This document shows positions 1 to 10,674 of a stretch of 64,000 nt of DNA, piece after piece. The first letter of the stretch is position 1; each line of letters opens with the position of its first letter. The notes beneath the pieces are model-generated. The model was not told the origin of the DNA, did not search any database, and saw only the letters and a program-made list of their open reading frames with translations. A program made the translations under genes and the position numbers. The stretch comes from Vibrio sp. DW001 (GTDB lineage: Bacteria > Pseudomonadota > Gammaproteobacteria > Enterobacterales > Vibrionaceae): contig NZ_CP091975.1 in the NCBI RefSeq assembly GCF_029016285.1, positions 124,001 through 188,000 of the forward strand, read 5' to 3'.

Positions 1-696
1 CGATTTATGGCGGTTAAGCCCAACCGCAGAGATAAAGGCGTTGGCTCACTGATCCTTGTGGCACTAGAATCGTTTGCTCGCCAAGAAGGTGTAAAGCGGT
101 TGGTTTGTAATGCTCGCCAAGAAGCCATGAGTTTCTATATAAAAAACGGTTTTGAGAGTCAAGGTGAGATAAGTGGGCAATATGGAGCGAATCGTCACCA
201 GCAGTTGGTAAAACAGCTCGATCCTATGGATAATATTTTACGCAGACCAGATTGGTGTGCTGAGCTGCAAGAACGCTGGGAACAGCAAATCCCCATTAGC
301 GACAAAATGGGTATCAAAATAACACAATATACGGGCTATCAATTCGAGTGTAGTGCGCAATTAAACCCGAATTTAAACCCTAGAAATTCAATGTTTGCTG
401 GTTCCGCTTTTACGTTAGCAACGTTGACCGGTTGGGGAATGACATGGCTACTGATGAAAGAGCGTGGCCTTAAAGCCGACATTGTATTGGCAGATAGTAA
501 AGTACGTTACCGTCATCCGGTTGAAGAGACCCCCATTGCCACGACATCTTTAGATGGAATCAGTGGTGACCTAGATCGGTTTGAGAATGGGCGAAAGGCT
601 CGAGTCGTCATTAGCGTGACTATTTATAGCGGTAATGCTGCAGCTGTTGAATTTGTTGGGACCTATATGCTGCTGCCTGAAATACAGGCGTCTTAA
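1..696 (+). CDS. GNAT acetyltransferase / hot-dog domain fusion protein, YiiD type (5' partial)
   Basis: The reading frame is open from the first base, so the N-terminus lies outside the window. The first visible ~60 residues are the end of a GNAT fold (acetyl-CoA loop GVGSLIL, then the AMSFYIKNGFE segment typical of the last GNAT strands). From about residue 75 onward the sequence matches the hot-dog (thioesterase-like) C-terminal domain of E. coli YiiD (NPRNSMFAGSAFTLATLTGWG, then the strand with VRYRHPV). E. coli YiiD is about 330 residues, so roughly 100 residues are missing here. Proteins with this C-terminal domain have been linked to initiation of fatty acid synthesis (malonyl-ACP decarboxylation); this is family knowledge and not visible in the sequence. 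A hairpin terminator follows directly, so the gene ends its transcription unit. Confidence 0.8.
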   Translation, partial: RFMAVKPNRRDKGVGSLILVALESFARQEGVKRLVCNARQEAMSFYIKNGFESQGEISGQYGANRHQQLVKQLDPMDNILRRPDWCAELQERWEQQIPISDKMGIKITQYTGYQFECSAQLNPNLNPRNSMFAGSAFTLATLTGWGMTWLLMKERGLKADIVLADSKVRYRHPVEETPIATTSLDGISGDLDRFENGRKARVVISVTIYSGNAAAVEFVGTYMLLPEIQAS

Positions 697-724
697 TATA
701 AAGCGATTAGGAGGCTTTATCGCC

Positions 725-760
725 AAATAGTGTCACAGCGTTGCGTGAGACTATTTTTTT
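725..760 (+). terminator. Rho-independent terminator after the YiiD-like gene
   Basis: An 11-bp stem (AATAGTGTCAC pairing with GTGAGACTATT, one mismatch) is followed by a run of seven T. It overlaps the stop codon of the convergent AsmA-like gene. Confidence 0.75.
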
Positions 761-2646
761 GGACAAGTATTCTTTTCTTGTCGTGTACCCTTTATCAATT
801 CAAAACTCTGTTTTATACAGCCATTCGTTAGCTCAAGTGAAATTGAGTTATCGTCAGTTTGAACCAAATCAACACTACCTCGTAAGCGTCCCGTAATTCT
901 ATCACCGCTAATTATGATGGGAGCAATATCAATGCGACCTCTATCAGCAGAAATAGAAAATTCAGAGCTCTCAAATGGTATGATTTCTGGTTGGTCGGAT
1001 TCGATATCCTGCAATAAAAAGGTGTCTCTCAGCGAACCGACTAACTGCCCGGTCAAGCTATGCTTTAACATTAACGCGTCCCCACCTAAGCCATTTAAAC
1101 CAATTTGAAATTCCGCAATAGCTTCGATGTCGACTGGTAGCGATAACCAATCAGAAAACAGGTCAATGGGTAGGCCGTCCGCGAACGCTTCAAGCCGCCA
1201 AGGCTGGCTTGGTTGAGAAAGCGAGTAGCTCGCCGTCGCTTCAATAAGCCCATTCTCTAGGGGGATAAAAGCCTCGTTCAGTTGCCAAATACCTTCTTTG
1301 CTCTGCATTGTTATGATTGGTTGGCTTGTGAGCAAACTCTTAAAACTGGCGTTGTTAGCCGTGACACTTACTTGCCCATCCCAAAGACCAACTCGGTTTT
1401 TCTTGATGAGTGCGAGATGTTTTCCATCCAATGAGAGACCAGAGAACTGCCAGTTTGGTTGATGAGCGATTTGAACAAACTGTGATCGCCTAATTTTCAC
1501 ATCATCAATAAGTAACTGATCTAGCGAGTTAAAATAGTTCTTTATAACAAGAGTCTCTTCTGGTAACTCGTAAAACCATTTAATGCCATCGATATCCAGG
1601 TTTTTAAGATAAACAGAATGTGGTGTTAATTCGCCGACCATTTTGACAAGCCCTTTCTCGAACTCAAAGCTAAGCGCCTCAATGGAGATCAGGTTGTTAT
1701 CAAAGTAACTTTCGAATGCAGGTTCTAGCCACAAGTGGTCTAGGTAATTGATACTTTCTGCGCTGAAAGAAACATAGCCGTCTTTCTGTTGCCAAACCCC
1801 GTTCAAAAGGGACAGATTCTCGACAGAAAAGTCACCGTTAGTGATTTGGAAGTTAGAGGTTTCAATTGAGCTACCCAAAATATCAAGGCTATTGAAATGG
1901 TATATCTTATCAACAAGAAACGACCAGTCGGAGGGTTCAATTTCGTCTTGCTGCTTCATGTTTAATCTAAGTCGGTCTATCGTCGTATTAACGAGCGACC
2001 ATCCTTCTGAGTATTGTTCTGCTTGGGTCGAAAAATCGCCTCCCCGCCACTCAAATGAAGCCCCGTAAACCGTGCTATTTTCAGCTTTATAGTTAGCATC
2101 AACTAAAACGTTATTAAATGCTTCTCTGTGCCAATAAATCTGTTCCGCTGAGAACTGTATTGAACCATAAGGAATTTTCTGACTGTTGTTTAAATAGAGC
2201 GGGTTTTCTATCTGAATATCGGTATCGCGTGAGATGAAATCACCATCAGAATAATCGAGGTTGGTAATAGCCAACTGATGCAACTTAAGGTTTTCAAATG
2301 TTGGAATAGCAGGTAATCCATTTTGGAGCAGTAAACCGTTTATCAGAAGGCTATCTATCACAGGTATAGATTCAACGATTGAGTCGGAGTTTATCCAGAC
2401 ATCGACCTGTTCAATATTAATCGTATCTTCTTGGAGTTCTTGTATTTCCACGCCCAGAAAGGAGAAATGATTAGGGAACTCAAATCTAGCGTCATAAACA
2501 GAAATGGGTAGCGAAGAGTACTGTTTGAGTAAGTGATTAGTGAGTTTGGTTGTATAGGGACCCTGCATCGCTAAGTAGAGACCAAGCACAGCACAAGATA
2601 TGATCAGCAGTAGCGCAATAGAGAATATGACTAGTGCTTTTTTCAT
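751..2646 (-). CDS. AsmA-like inner-membrane-anchored periplasmic protein
   Basis: 631 residues. One N-terminal membrane anchor (residues 5-27, ALVIFSIALLLIISCAVLGLYL) is followed by a long beta-rich periplasmic part that alternates hydrophobic and polar residues, as in AsmA/TamB/YhdP-type proteins. The C-terminal ~130 residues (about 480-610) carry the AsmA-like segment with FQIGLNGLGGD and GRLRGSVDL. Such proteins are thought to shuttle phospholipid between the inner and outer membranes or to affect outer-membrane assembly. That role is inferred from the family, and the resemblance is one of architecture more than of strict motifs. The gene stands alone between the convergent YiiD-like gene and the pckA terminator. 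Confidence 0.65.
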   Translation of the reverse strand: MKKALVIFSIALLLIISCAVLGLYLAMQGPYTTKLTNHLLKQYSSLPISVYDARFEFPNHFSFLGVEIQELQEDTINIEQVDVWINSDSIVESIPVIDSLLINGLLLQNGLPAIPTFENLKLHQLAITNLDYSDGDFISRDTDIQIENPLYLNNSQKIPYGSIQFSAEQIYWHREAFNNVLVDANYKAENSTVYGASFEWRGGDFSTQAEQYSEGWSLVNTTIDRLRLNMKQQDEIEPSDWSFLVDKIYHFNSLDILGSSIETSNFQITNGDFSVENLSLLNGVWQQKDGYVSFSAESINYLDHLWLEPAFESYFDNNLISIEALSFEFEKGLVKMVGELTPHSVYLKNLDIDGIKWFYELPEETLVIKNYFNSLDQLLIDDVKIRRSQFVQIAHQPNWQFSGLSLDGKHLALIKKNRVGLWDGQVSVTANNASFKSLLTSQPIITMQSKEGIWQLNEAFIPLENGLIEATASYSLSQPSQPWRLEAFADGLPIDLFSDWLSLPVDIEAIAEFQIGLNGLGGDALMLKHSLTGQLVGSLRDTFLLQDIESDQPEIIPFESSEFSISADRGRIDIAPIIISGDRITGRLRGSVDLVQTDDNSISLELTNGCIKQSFELIKGTRQEKNTCPKK

Positions 2647-2707
2647 CCGTTAATACCTAACCCATTATTTAATTTGGACAGATTGACTTAATTAGGAAAG
2701 AGATTCA

Positions 2708-2736
2708 ACAAAAAAGCCCCTCAAATGAGGGGCTTA
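2708..2736 (-). terminator. Terminator of pckA
   Basis: Read on the minus strand, a GC-rich stem (AAGCCCCTCA / TGAGGGGCTT) with a short AT loop is followed by six T. It lies 26 bp past the pckA stop codon. Confidence 0.85.
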
Positions 2737-2761
2737 ATCACTATTTACTGATTAACAAGGC

Positions 2762-4390
2762 TTAGTCTAGTTGCGGACCAGCGGCGACTAGTGCTGCACC
2801 TTCAGCATTGTCAGTGTACTTGGAGAAGTTCTTAACAAAACGTTGTGCCAGATCTTCCGCTTTGCTTTCCCACTGAAGTGGATCAACATAAGTATCGCGA
2901 GGATCTAAAATCGCAGGGTCTACACCTGGAAGTGCTGTTGGGACTTCTAGATTAAACACCGGGATTTGCTTAGTTTCTGCTTGCTCAATCGAACCATTTA
3001 AGATGGCATCGATAATACCGCGAGTATCTTGGATAGAGATACGTTTACCGGTACCGTTCCAACCCGTGTTAACTAGGTAGGCTTCTGCCCCTGCTGCTTC
3101 CATACGCTTCACTAGTACTTCAGCGTATTTAGTTGGGTGTAGCGTTAAGAATGCCGCACCGAAACAAGAAGAGAAGGTTGGTGTTGGTTCAGTAATACCA
3201 CGTTCTGTACCAGCCAATTTCGCAGTGAAACCAGATAAGAAGTGATATTTAGTCTGTTCTGCTGTTAATTTGGCAACAGGCGGAAGAACACCAAATGCAT
3301 CTGCTGTTAAGAAAATAACTTTGTTTGCATGGCCAGCTTTAGAGACAGGTTTAACGATATTATCGATGTGATAAATAGGGTATGAAACACGAGTATTCTC
3401 GGTTTTAGAACCATCATCAAAATCGATGGAGCCATCATTACGAACCGTTACATTCTCTAGTAACGCATCTTTACGGATAGCGTTATAGATATCAGGCTCA
3501 GCTTCTTTAGAAAGCTTGATAGTTTTGGCATAGCAACCTCCTTCGAAGTTGAATACACCATCGTCATCCCAGCCATGTTCGTCATCACCAATCAATGCGC
3601 GTTTAGGGTCTGTAGATAGCGTTGTTTTACCAGTACCAGACAAGCCGAAGAAGATAGCCGTATCGCCTTCTTCACCAACGTTTGCAGAGCAGTGCATAGA
3701 TGCAACGCCTTTCAACGGTAGGAAGTAGTTCATCATTGCGAACATACCTTTCTTCATCTCACCGCCGTACCAAGTACCGCCAATAAGTTGCATTTTCTCT
3801 GTTAGGTTAAATACAGTGTAGTTTTCTGAATTAAGGCCTTGTTTTTCCCAATCTTGGTTGGTTGTTTTTGCCGCGTTCATAACAACGAAGTCTGGTTCAA
3901 ATGTGGCCAACTCTTCTTCTGTTGGACGGATGAACATGTTTTTAACAAAGTGACATTGCCATGCCACCTCAGTAATGAAACGAATGGACAGACGAGTATC
4001 CTCGTTAGCACCACAGTAGCAATCTAGAACAAACAGGCGCTTGCCTGAAAGCTGAGTCGTTGTCAGAACTTTTAGTTCGTTCCAAACTTCTTGGGAGATT
4101 GCTTTGTTGTCATTTTTGACTTGTTCTGAGGTCCACCACATATTTTCTTTTGTGGTGTCATCCAAAACGATGAATTTATCTTTAGGTGAACGACCAGTGA
4201 AGATGCCAGTGTCAACAGAAACGGCTCCTAACTCTGTAACAACGCCTCTTTCATAGCCTTCTAAATCAGTGCGAGTTTCCTCCTCGAACAACATGTCATA
4301 ACTTGGATTGCGAAGAATCTCTTTTACGCCAGATAGTCCGTATTCAGTTAGGTCTAGTTCTGCAGCCTTGGTATGTTCCATAACGGTCAT
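2762..4390 (-). CDS. pckA: Phosphoenolpyruvate carboxykinase (ATP)
   Basis: 542 residues, the usual length for the ATP-dependent enzyme, which converts oxaloacetate plus ATP to phosphoenolpyruvate, CO2 and ADP as the entry to gluconeogenesis. Visible signatures are RSPKDKF near residue 69, the kinase-1a P-loop [10 protein letters not shown] near residue 248, and the metal/ATP region that follows it ([16 protein letters not shown]). The start is set by an AAGGAG Shine-Dalgarno five bases before the ATG; a second ATG three codons in is less well placed. The gene is monocistronic with its own terminator. The ~330-bp upstream region should hold the promoter, but no convincing CRP site was found there. 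Confidence 0.97.
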   Translation of the reverse strand: MTVMEHTKAAELDLTEYGLSGVKEILRNPSYDMLFEEETRTDLEGYERGVVTELGAVSVDTGIFTGRSPKDKFIVLDDTTKENMWWTSEQVKNDNKAISQEVWNELKVLTTTQLSGKRLFVLDCYCGANEDTRLSIRFITEVAWQCHFVKNMFIRPTEEELATFEPDFVVMNAAKTTNQDWEKQGLNSENYTVFNLTEKMQLIGGTWYGGEMKKGMFAMMNYFLPLKGVASMHCSANVGEEGDTAIFFGLSGTGKTTLSTDPKRALIGDDEHGWDDDGVFNFEGGCYAKTIKLSKEAEPDIYNAIRKDALLENVTVRNDGSIDFDDGSKTENTRVSYPIYHIDNIVKPVSKAGHANKVIFLTADAFGVLPPVAKLTAEQTKYHFLSGFTAKLAGTERGITEPTPTFSSCFGAAFLTLHPTKYAEVLVKRMEAAGAEAYLVNTGWNGTGKRISIQDTRGIIDAILNGSIEQAETKQIPVFNLEVPTALPGVDPAILDPRDTYVDPLQWESKAEDLAQRFVKNFSKYTDNAEGAALVAAGPQLD

Positions 4391-4660
4391 AGGTGCTCCT
4401 TAATTAAGATTTTTGTAGGGATTTTATATAATTTGTTTTTTATTCTGTTCACCATGCTAGCAACGTGAAAGCGAGAAAACAGGGAGATAAGTCATAAATT
4501 GCCGATGATTTATTCAGGGTTTTAAATCACCCGTCACATTTTCGAGTGGTTGTTTTATCACCATTTGTTAGCCTTGCGCTAGATCAATTTTATCTTTGTT
4601 TTCAGAAATGAGAGTTGGAGTGAAAAGTGCTTAATTGTGTGATTTATATAAGTATCACCC
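4391..4660. other. Intergenic region upstream of pckA
   Basis: No gene is seen here. The stretch is AT-rich and must contain the leftward pckA promoter; an ATATAATTTG-like segment near 4423-4433 could serve as a -10 element in either direction. I could not place a confident promoter. Confidence 0.4.
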
Positions 4661-4690
4661 AAAAAAAAGCCGGTTTACACCGGCTTAATA
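4661..4690 (-). terminator. Terminator of the hslR-hslO operon
   Basis: On the minus strand the stem AAGCCGGTG/taa/ACCGGCTT is followed by eight T. It is located 34 bp after hslO. Confidence 0.88.
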
Positions 4691-4723
4691 TATAATTTGA
4701 ATGAATTCTCATATATATGCATG

Positions 4724-5599
4724 TTAATGAAGGGTAGTGTTGCCTTGATCTGCTTGAGAATAAAGGTCTGCCACTTGATTTTCGTCGAACGAATAATCCG
4801 TGCCGCAGTAATCACAATGTAAAGAAATTGAGCCTTCAGTCGCTAAGATGTCATAAACTTCATCTTTGGCAACCGTTAGGATTGCAGAGCCACTTTTTTC
4901 CCTAGAACAGCCGCAATGAAAGACAACGGGTTGTGGCTCGAAAAGGTTTACCGTCTCCTGATTGTACAATCGATAAAGCAGTTCGTTTGCCTCTAAAGTA
5001 AAGAGTTCTTCATTCTTAACTGTGTTTGTAAGTTGTTCTAAATGTTCAAAATCGTTTTCTGTGCCGGTTCCATCAGGCATAACTTGAAGCAGCATACCAG
5101 CAGCATGAGGTGCTCCATCTTGAGTACCAAGACGAATCCATAGGCGTGTTTTTAGCTGTTCAGAGCGAAGGAAGTAGTTTTCTAAAACCGTCGAAAGATC
5201 GTCCCCTTCAAGGCCTACAACGCCTTGATAACGTTCCCCTTTATCGGGTGAAATGGTAATCACAAGATGCCCTTTTCCTACCAGTTGGTGAAGTGTTGCA
5301 TCAGAAGCAATGTCGCCTTCCCATCGTGCAACGCCGCGTACTTTTTGGTTTTGATCACCATTGATGACAGCTAAAGAGACAGGACCATCGCCTTGCAGTT
5401 GAAGTGTGATAGAACCCTCAAATTTTAGCGTTGCAGTTAAAAGGGTGGTGGCGACTAATAGTTCGCCTAATAAGTTTTGTACCGGCGCTGGGTACTCTTT
5501 ACTAGATATGATCTCTTGATATGCCTTATCTAACTGTACAAGTTCCCCACGTACAGAAAGATTCTCGAATAAATAACGATTTAAAACGTCTTGTGCCAT
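4724..5599 (-). CDS. hslO: Redox-regulated chaperone Hsp33
   Basis: 291 residues. Hsp33 is a cytosolic holdase that binds unfolding proteins when oxidants release its zinc and form disulfides. The zinc/redox switch is intact at the C-terminus: a CxC pair (HCGCSR, about residue 232) and a CxxC pair (HCDYCG, about residue 263). The start is taken at the ATG of [10 protein letters not shown] because the homologous protein begins there. The longer open frame upstream would run through hslR. hslR lies 16 bp upstream on the same strand, forming the usual hslR-hslO heat-shock pair. Confidence 0.95.
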   Translation of the reverse strand: MAQDVLNRYLFENLSVRGELVQLDKAYQEIISSKEYPAPVQNLLGELLVATTLLTATLKFEGSITLQLQGDGPVSLAVINGDQNQKVRGVARWEGDIASDATLHQLVGKGHLVITISPDKGERYQGVVGLEGDDLSTVLENYFLRSEQLKTRLWIRLGTQDGAPHAAGMLLQVMPDGTGTENDFEHLEQLTNTVKNEELFTLEANELLYRLYNQETVNLFEPQPVVFHCGCSREKSGSAILTVAKDEVYDILATEGSISLHCDYCGTDYSFDENQVADLYSQADQGNTTLH

Positions 5600-5615
5600 G
5601 TCAGAACACTCCGGC

Positions 5616-6005
5616 TTACTGGTTTTTAAATTTAATAATGTCTCTACGTTGCTTCTTGTCTGGCCTACGTTCGGGGCTAGGACTGAATAACGTATTGAGT
5701 TTACGCTTTTGTGCGTTTTCTTCGCGTTTTGAGATGCTTTCTGGTGTCTCCGTATAGAGCAGTTGTGCTTCTGGTGCTCCACGTCTTTGCTCTGAAATTT
5801 TATCTATGACAACGATCTTCTCTTCATGTCTTTGTCTTAGTGTTATTGTTGCACCAAGTTCTATTATTTTACTTGGTTTTGAGCGCTGTCCATTATAATG
5901 AACTTTGCCTCCGTCTATCATATTTCGAGCTACCGACCGAGTTTTGTAAAATCTAGCAGCCCAAAGCCATTTGTCGAGCCTTACTGTCTCTGTATTTGTG
6001 CTCAT
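5616..6005 (-). CDS. hslR: Heat-shock S4-domain RNA-binding protein Hsp15
   Basis: 129 residues. The N-terminal S4 domain (about 8-70; [16 protein letters not shown], then GGKVHYNG) binds rRNA. Hsp15 recognises 50S subunits carrying an aborted nascent chain and helps recycle them. A basic tail ([18 protein letters not shown]) ends the protein. It is the first gene of the pair with hslO, and the gene upstream (epsC) is divergent. Confidence 0.93.
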   Translation of the reverse strand: MSTNTETVRLDKWLWAARFYKTRSVARNMIDGGKVHYNGQRSKPSKIIELGATITLRQRHEEKIVVIDKISEQRRGAPEAQLLYTETPESISKREENAQKRKLNTLFSPSPERRPDKKQRRDIIKFKNQ

Positions 6006-6175
6006 TTTTATACGACTCCATGCTGTAAACTATTTTCTGTAAAAATGGTGACACATGTCTCTCTTTTCAAGTGGTAAATGTAAATATTAGGAATTCCCTT
6101 ACCTCAATCTTGAAAGGGGTATGATATTCTTCTGCATAATGTTTACTGTGATTATAGACACTAAAGAGGTTGTAA

Positions 6176-7108
6176 ATGTCTTCTGTTTTGAGCCGAACTC
6201 ATCCGTTTTCCGGCTTAACGGAAAAGGTTTTCCGTTTATTTGCTGCTTCTCAATCTAAGCTCTGCACTTTATTAACTATATTGTTGGTCTGCTTATCAGC
6301 ATGGATTGCGGGTCAAACTATGTGGTATTTGTCAGATGAACAGACAACGGTATCTAAATGGTCCGCTCAATCTGTTAATACTCGATCTTCTTCTGAGTCG
6401 AAGGGGATTATTATATCTGGTTTACTACAAGCTGCACTATTTGGTCGGCACGACGAGAAGGTAGATAAGGTCGTGTCAGCGCCTGTAATACAGGATGCAC
6501 CAAAAACGCGTTTGAACTTAATTTTGGTTGGTGCTGTCTCTAGTTCTGTTGCGGAAAGCAGCTTGGCTGTTATCGCTAACAATGGATCCCAAGAAACGTA
6601 TGGCATTGGTGAGAAAATTGAAGGGACACAAGCGAAACTAAAGAACGTTTTTATTGACCGCATTATTATTGACAATGCGGGTCGAGATGAAACGTTGATG
6701 CTTGAAGGAATTGAGTACAAAAAAGTGTTACCGACGGTGAGTAATAAAAAAACGAGTAACGCAATGGTTAGCGAAATTGGAAATAATCCTGCTCCCTTAG
6801 GTAATGAGATTGAATCGATTCGAGCAGAGGTTTTAGCTGATCCTCAAAAAATTCTCCAATACATACGTTTATCTCAAGTAAAGAAAGACGGGAAGCTTGT
6901 CGGTTATCGAATCAGGCCTGGTAAGCAGCGTGCACTATTTGATTCTGCAGGACTTAAAAATGGTGATATTGCCACGTCTTTGAATGGTGAGGACTTAACG
7001 GATCCTGCTTCAATGGGTAAAGTTTGGCAGTCGATGTCGGAAATGACAGAATTCAACTTGACCGTAGAGCGTGACGGTCAAGCACATGAAATATATTTAG
7101 AATTTTAA
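6176..7108 (+). CDS. epsC: Type II secretion inner-membrane protein GspC
   Basis: 310 residues, first gene of the twelve-gene eps operon. A short cytoplasmic N-terminus is followed by one membrane segment (about 32-50, LCTLLTILLVCLSAWIAG), the periplasmic homology region (about 110-180, with LNLILVGAV and the E-x-Y-x-I-G-E strand), and a C-terminal PDZ domain (about 205-305, YIRLSQVKKDGKLVGYRIRPG). GspC links the inner-membrane platform to the secretin and helps select cargo. The 170-bp gap to divergent hslR contains the operon promoter. Confidence 0.95.
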   Translation: MSSVLSRTHPFSGLTEKVFRLFAASQSKLCTLLTILLVCLSAWIAGQTMWYLSDEQTTVSKWSAQSVNTRSSSESKGIIISGLLQAALFGRHDEKVDKVVSAPVIQDAPKTRLNLILVGAVSSSVAESSLAVIANNGSQETYGIGEKIEGTQAKLKNVFIDRIIIDNAGRDETLMLEGIEYKKVLPTVSNKKTSNAMVSEIGNNPAPLGNEIESIRAEVLADPQKILQYIRLSQVKKDGKLVGYRIRPGKQRALFDSAGLKNGDIATSLNGEDLTDPASMGKVWQSMSEMTEFNLTVERDGQAHEIYLEF

Positions 7109-7144
7109 TACTGGCTCAAGTGTCGGTGATTTGGAGGTTTTTTA

Positions 7145-9172
7145 GTGAAGAACTGGTTAAGCAGAAGTGCGATGTTACTGATAGGAAGTCTAATGTGCTT
7201 ATCTGTTTCTGCCGATGAATATAGTGCGAGTTTCAAAGGCACGGATATTCAAGAGTTCATTAATATTGTTGGGCGAAATTTAGAAAAGACCATCATTGTC
7301 GACCCTTCTGTTCGTGGGAAGATAGATGTTCGGAGCTATGACGTATTAAATGAAAAACAATACTATCAATTTTTCCTTAATGTTTTAGAAGTCTATGGTT
7401 TTGCCGTTGTCGAGATGGAGAGTGGTGTTCTTAAAATTATAAAGGCTAAAGATGCGAAAACATCCGCGATTCCTGTTGTCGGAGCTGATGAAAAAATATT
7501 AGGTGATGCCGTTGTTACTCGTGTCGTCGCAGTAAAAAATGTTTCTGTTCGAGAGTTGTCTCCATTATTGCGTCAATTAAATGATAACGCTGGTGCGGGT
7601 AACGTGGTCCATTATGACCCTGCCAATATCATCTTGATTACAGGTCGTGCTGCCGTTGTTAACCGTCTTGCCGAAATTATTGAACGTGTTGATCAGGCTG
7701 GGGACAAATCAATAGAAGTGGTTGTTCTTAAAAATGCGTCTGCCTCAGAAATGGTGCGAATAGTTGATGCGCTAAATAAAACGACCGACACAAAAAATAC
7801 GCCAGCATTTTTACAACCTAAACTTGTGGCCGATGACCGCACTAACTCCGTTCTTATCTCCGGTGACCCAACCGTACGTAAGCGCCTTCGTAAGTTGATA
7901 AAACAGCTCGATATTGAAATGGCGAGTCGGGGTAACAATCAAGTTGTCTATCTGAAATATGCGCAAGCTGAAGATATTGTTGACGTTTTAAAAGGTGTAT
8001 CTGAAAATATTCAGTCAGAGAAGCAGAGCTCATCTAAAGCTCAAGGCGCGGCAAGTAAATCTCAGGTGATGATTGCCGCTCATAAAGATACCAATGCATT
8101 AGTTTTGACGGCTCCACCAGATATTATGAACGCCCTTATGGATGTCATTGCTCAGTTGGATATTCGCCGTGCTCAGGTTCTTATAGAGGCGCTTATTGTT
8201 GAAATGTCTGAAGGTGATGGCATTAATTTGGGCGTGCAATGGGGTAACTTGGATACTGGAGCTGTAATTCAATATGGCAATACAGGTGCATCAATTGGTG
8301 GCGTGATGGTGGGCCTTGAAGAGGCAAAAGATACTACAACCACAACCGCCGTATATGATGACGATGGTAGTTTCTTGAGAAATGAAACCACCACTGAATC
8401 CGGTGACTATTCCTCACTAGCTTCCGCGTTAAGCGGAGTGAACGGAGCGGCAATGAGTTTAGTTCTGGGCGACTGGACCGCTCTTATCAGCGCGGTCTCT
8501 ACCGATTCCAATTCTAATATTCTCTCTTCTCCTAGTATTACGGTGATGGATAACGGAGAAGCATCCTTTATCGTTGGCGAAGAAGTTCCAGTGTTAACAG
8601 GTTCCACTGCAGGGGCAAACAACAGCAATCCATTTCAAACCGTAGAGCGTAAAGAAGTCGGGATTAAGCTTAAAGTTGTGCCTCAAATAAATGAAGGTGA
8701 CTCTGTTCAATTAACGATAGAACAGGAAGTTTCAAATGTACTTGGCGCCAGTGGCGCTGTCGATGTACGTTTTGCCAAACGACAACTTAATACTCAGGTT
8801 ATGATCCAAGATGGTCAGATGTTGGTTCTAGGCGGATTAATCGATGAACGCGTCATGGAGAGTGAATCTAAAGTCCCATTTTTAGGTGATATTCCAATAA
8901 TTGGTCATCTTTTTAAATCAACAAGCAGTTCTGTTGAAAAGAAAAACCTGATGGTGTTCATCAAGCCGACCATTATTCGTGATGGTGTGACCGCAGATGG
9001 CATTACCCAACGTAAATATAACTACATTCGTGCAGAGCAGTTATTTAAAGCGGAAGAAGGTTTGAAACTGTTATCGGATGACCTCATTCCGGTCCTTGCA
9101 GAATTTAAAGGCGATTCGCCACGTTATCCGGCAGAAGTACAAGCCTTTATTGACCAATTGGAGCTAGATTGA
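7145..9172 (+). CDS. epsD: Type II secretion outer-membrane secretin GspD
   Basis: 675 residues. It starts with GTG after a GGAGG Shine-Dalgarno. A signal peptide (about 1-23, cleaved near VSA-DE) is followed by the N0 domain ([16 protein letters not shown]), three repeated N1-N3 ring domains, and the secretin core (about 350-610, with [11 protein letters not shown] and [14 protein letters not shown]). The C-terminal ~40 residues are the pilotin-binding region. The protein forms the 15-mer outer-membrane channel. Its stop overlaps the start of epsE (TGATG). Confidence 0.97.
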   Translation: MKNWLSRSAMLLIGSLMCLSVSADEYSASFKGTDIQEFINIVGRNLEKTIIVDPSVRGKIDVRSYDVLNEKQYYQFFLNVLEVYGFAVVEMESGVLKIIKAKDAKTSAIPVVGADEKILGDAVVTRVVAVKNVSVRELSPLLRQLNDNAGAGNVVHYDPANIILITGRAAVVNRLAEIIERVDQAGDKSIEVVVLKNASASEMVRIVDALNKTTDTKNTPAFLQPKLVADDRTNSVLISGDPTVRKRLRKLIKQLDIEMASRGNNQVVYLKYAQAEDIVDVLKGVSENIQSEKQSSSKAQGAASKSQVMIAAHKDTNALVLTAPPDIMNALMDVIAQLDIRRAQVLIEALIVEMSEGDGINLGVQWGNLDTGAVIQYGNTGASIGGVMVGLEEAKDTTTTTAVYDDDGSFLRNETTTESGDYSSLASALSGVNGAAMSLVLGDWTALISAVSTDSNSNILSSPSITVMDNGEASFIVGEEVPVLTGSTAGANNSNPFQTVERKEVGIKLKVVPQINEGDSVQLTIEQEVSNVLGASGAVDVRFAKRQLNTQVMIQDGQMLVLGGLIDERVMESESKVPFLGDIPIIGHLFKSTSSSVEKKNLMVFIKPTIIRDGVTADGITQRKYNYIRAEQLFKAEEGLKLLSDDLIPVLAEFKGDSPRYPAEVQAFIDQLELD

Positions 9173-10674
9173 TGACACAGTTGGCCAGCTTTGTTGGGCG
9201 TCTACCATTTGGTTTTGCTAGGCGCCACCATGTGGTTTTAGAAAATAGTCCGCAACGAACAGAAACAGAACTGCCTCAGTTGTATTATGTCGAACCTATT
9301 GCAATCTCAATTTTAGCGGAAGTACAACGAGTCATTAAGGTGCCGTTTGCATTGGTTTCGACAGATAAGGATAGCTTTGAGAAGAAACTGACAGAGATCT
9401 ATCAGCGAGATTCGTCAGAAGCTCGGCAGTTAATGGAAGATATTGGTGCAGATAATGACGACTTTTTCTCATTGGCTGAAGAGTTACCTCAAAATGAAGA
9501 TCTATTAGAGACAGAAGATGACGCCCCTATCATTAAGTTAATCAATGCGATGCTAGGCGAAGCAATTAAAGAAGGTGCTTCGGATATTCATATTGAAACC
9601 TTTGAACAGAGTTTGTCTATTCGATTCCGTGTTGATGGTGTATTACGTGAGGTATTAGAACCAAGTCGCAAGTTAGCACCACTTCTTGTCTCACGAGTTA
9701 AGGTTATGGCAAAACTCGATATCGCTGAAAAACGCGTCCCTCAAGATGGAAGAATCTCATTGAGAATTGGTGGTCGTGCGGTTGATGTCCGTGTCTCTAC
9801 AATGCCATCTTCGCATGGTGAACGCGTTGTAATGCGTTTACTGGATAAAAACGCCACCCGCCTTGATTTACATAGCCTAGGGATGACGGAAGAAAATCAC
9901 GAAGTAATAAGAAAATTGATCGCTAGGCCGCATGGCATCATTTTGGTTACCGGACCAACAGGCTCAGGTAAATCAACAACCTTATATGCCGCGTTACAAG
10001 AACTGAATAGTACGGAACGGAATATTTTAACGGTAGAAGATCCTATCGAATTTGATATTGACGGTATAGGCCAAACACAGGTTAACCCTAAAGTTGATAT
10101 GACCTTCGCCCGTGGTTTACGCGCCATTTTGCGCCAAGACCCAGATGTCGTTATGGTCGGTGAAATACGTGATCTCGAAACGGCACAAATAGGTGTGCAA
10201 GCCTCGTTAACCGGTCACTTAGTCATGTCTACCTTGCATACCAATACGGCGATAGGGGCAATTACTCGACTAAGAGATATGGGCATTGAACCTTTCCTTA
10301 TTTCATCTTCTTTGTTAGGGGTGTTATCTCAGCGCCTGATAAGGACCTTGTGCTCTGATTGCAAGCAAAGCTTTGAAGCCGACAGAGAACAGAAGAAAGT
10401 GTTTAAGTTAACAGAGCAAGAGCCCTTAACACTTTATCGTGCGAATGGATGTGAGGCGTGTAATTTCAAGGGGTACAGAGGACGAACTGGAATACATGAG
10501 CTACTTCTTGTTGACGATAATGTTCAAGAACTCATTCATTCAGAGGCGGGAGAAATGAGCATAGAAAAAGAAGTCCGTGCTTATACGCCAAGTATCCGAG
10601 CGGATGGATTGAAAAAAGTTCGTCAAGGGATCACTACCCTTGAAGAAGTTATGCGAGTAACCAAGGAAGTCTAA
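9172..10674 (+). CDS. epsE: Type II secretion ATPase GspE
   Basis: 500 residues, starting at the ATG that shares its A with the epsD stop. It is the cytoplasmic hexameric ATPase powering pseudopilus assembly. Seen in order: an N1E domain that binds EpsL, a Walker A (GPTGSGKST, about 261-269), an Asp box (ILTVEDPIE), a Walker B ([12 protein letters not shown]), a His box ([12 protein letters not shown]), and a four-cysteine zinc module (CSDC about 395, CEAC about 428). All catalytic motifs are intact. Confidence 0.97.
   Translation: MTQLASFVGRLPFGFARRHHVVLENSPQRTETELPQLYYVEPIAISILAEVQRVIKVPFALVSTDKDSFEKKLTEIYQRDSSEARQLMEDIGADNDDFFSLAEELPQNEDLLETEDDAPIIKLINAMLGEAIKEGASDIHIETFEQSLSIRFRVDGVLREVLEPSRKLAPLLVSRVKVMAKLDIAEKRVPQDGRISLRIGGRAVDVRVSTMPSSHGERVVMRLLDKNATRLDLHSLGMTEENHEVIRKLIARPHGIILVTGPTGSGKSTTLYAALQELNSTERNILTVEDPIEFDIDGIGQTQVNPKVDMTFARGLRAILRQDPDVVMVGEIRDLETAQIGVQASLTGHLVMSTLHTNTAIGAITRLRDMGIEPFLISSSLLGVLSQRLIRTLCSDCKQSFEADREQKKVFKLTEQEPLTLYRANGCEACNFKGYRGRTGIHELLLVDDNVQELIHSEAGEMSIEKEVRAYTPSIRADGLKKVRQGITTLEEVMRVTKEV

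Noticed and set aside
4600..4660. CRP site upstream of pckA (TGTGATTTATATAAGTATCAC)
   Set aside because: The half-sites are too far apart for the 6-bp CRP spacing.
5600..5782. N-terminal extension of hslO
   Set aside because: The extra 61 codons lie inside hslR and do not resemble Hsp33; the family start [10 protein letters not shown] is used.
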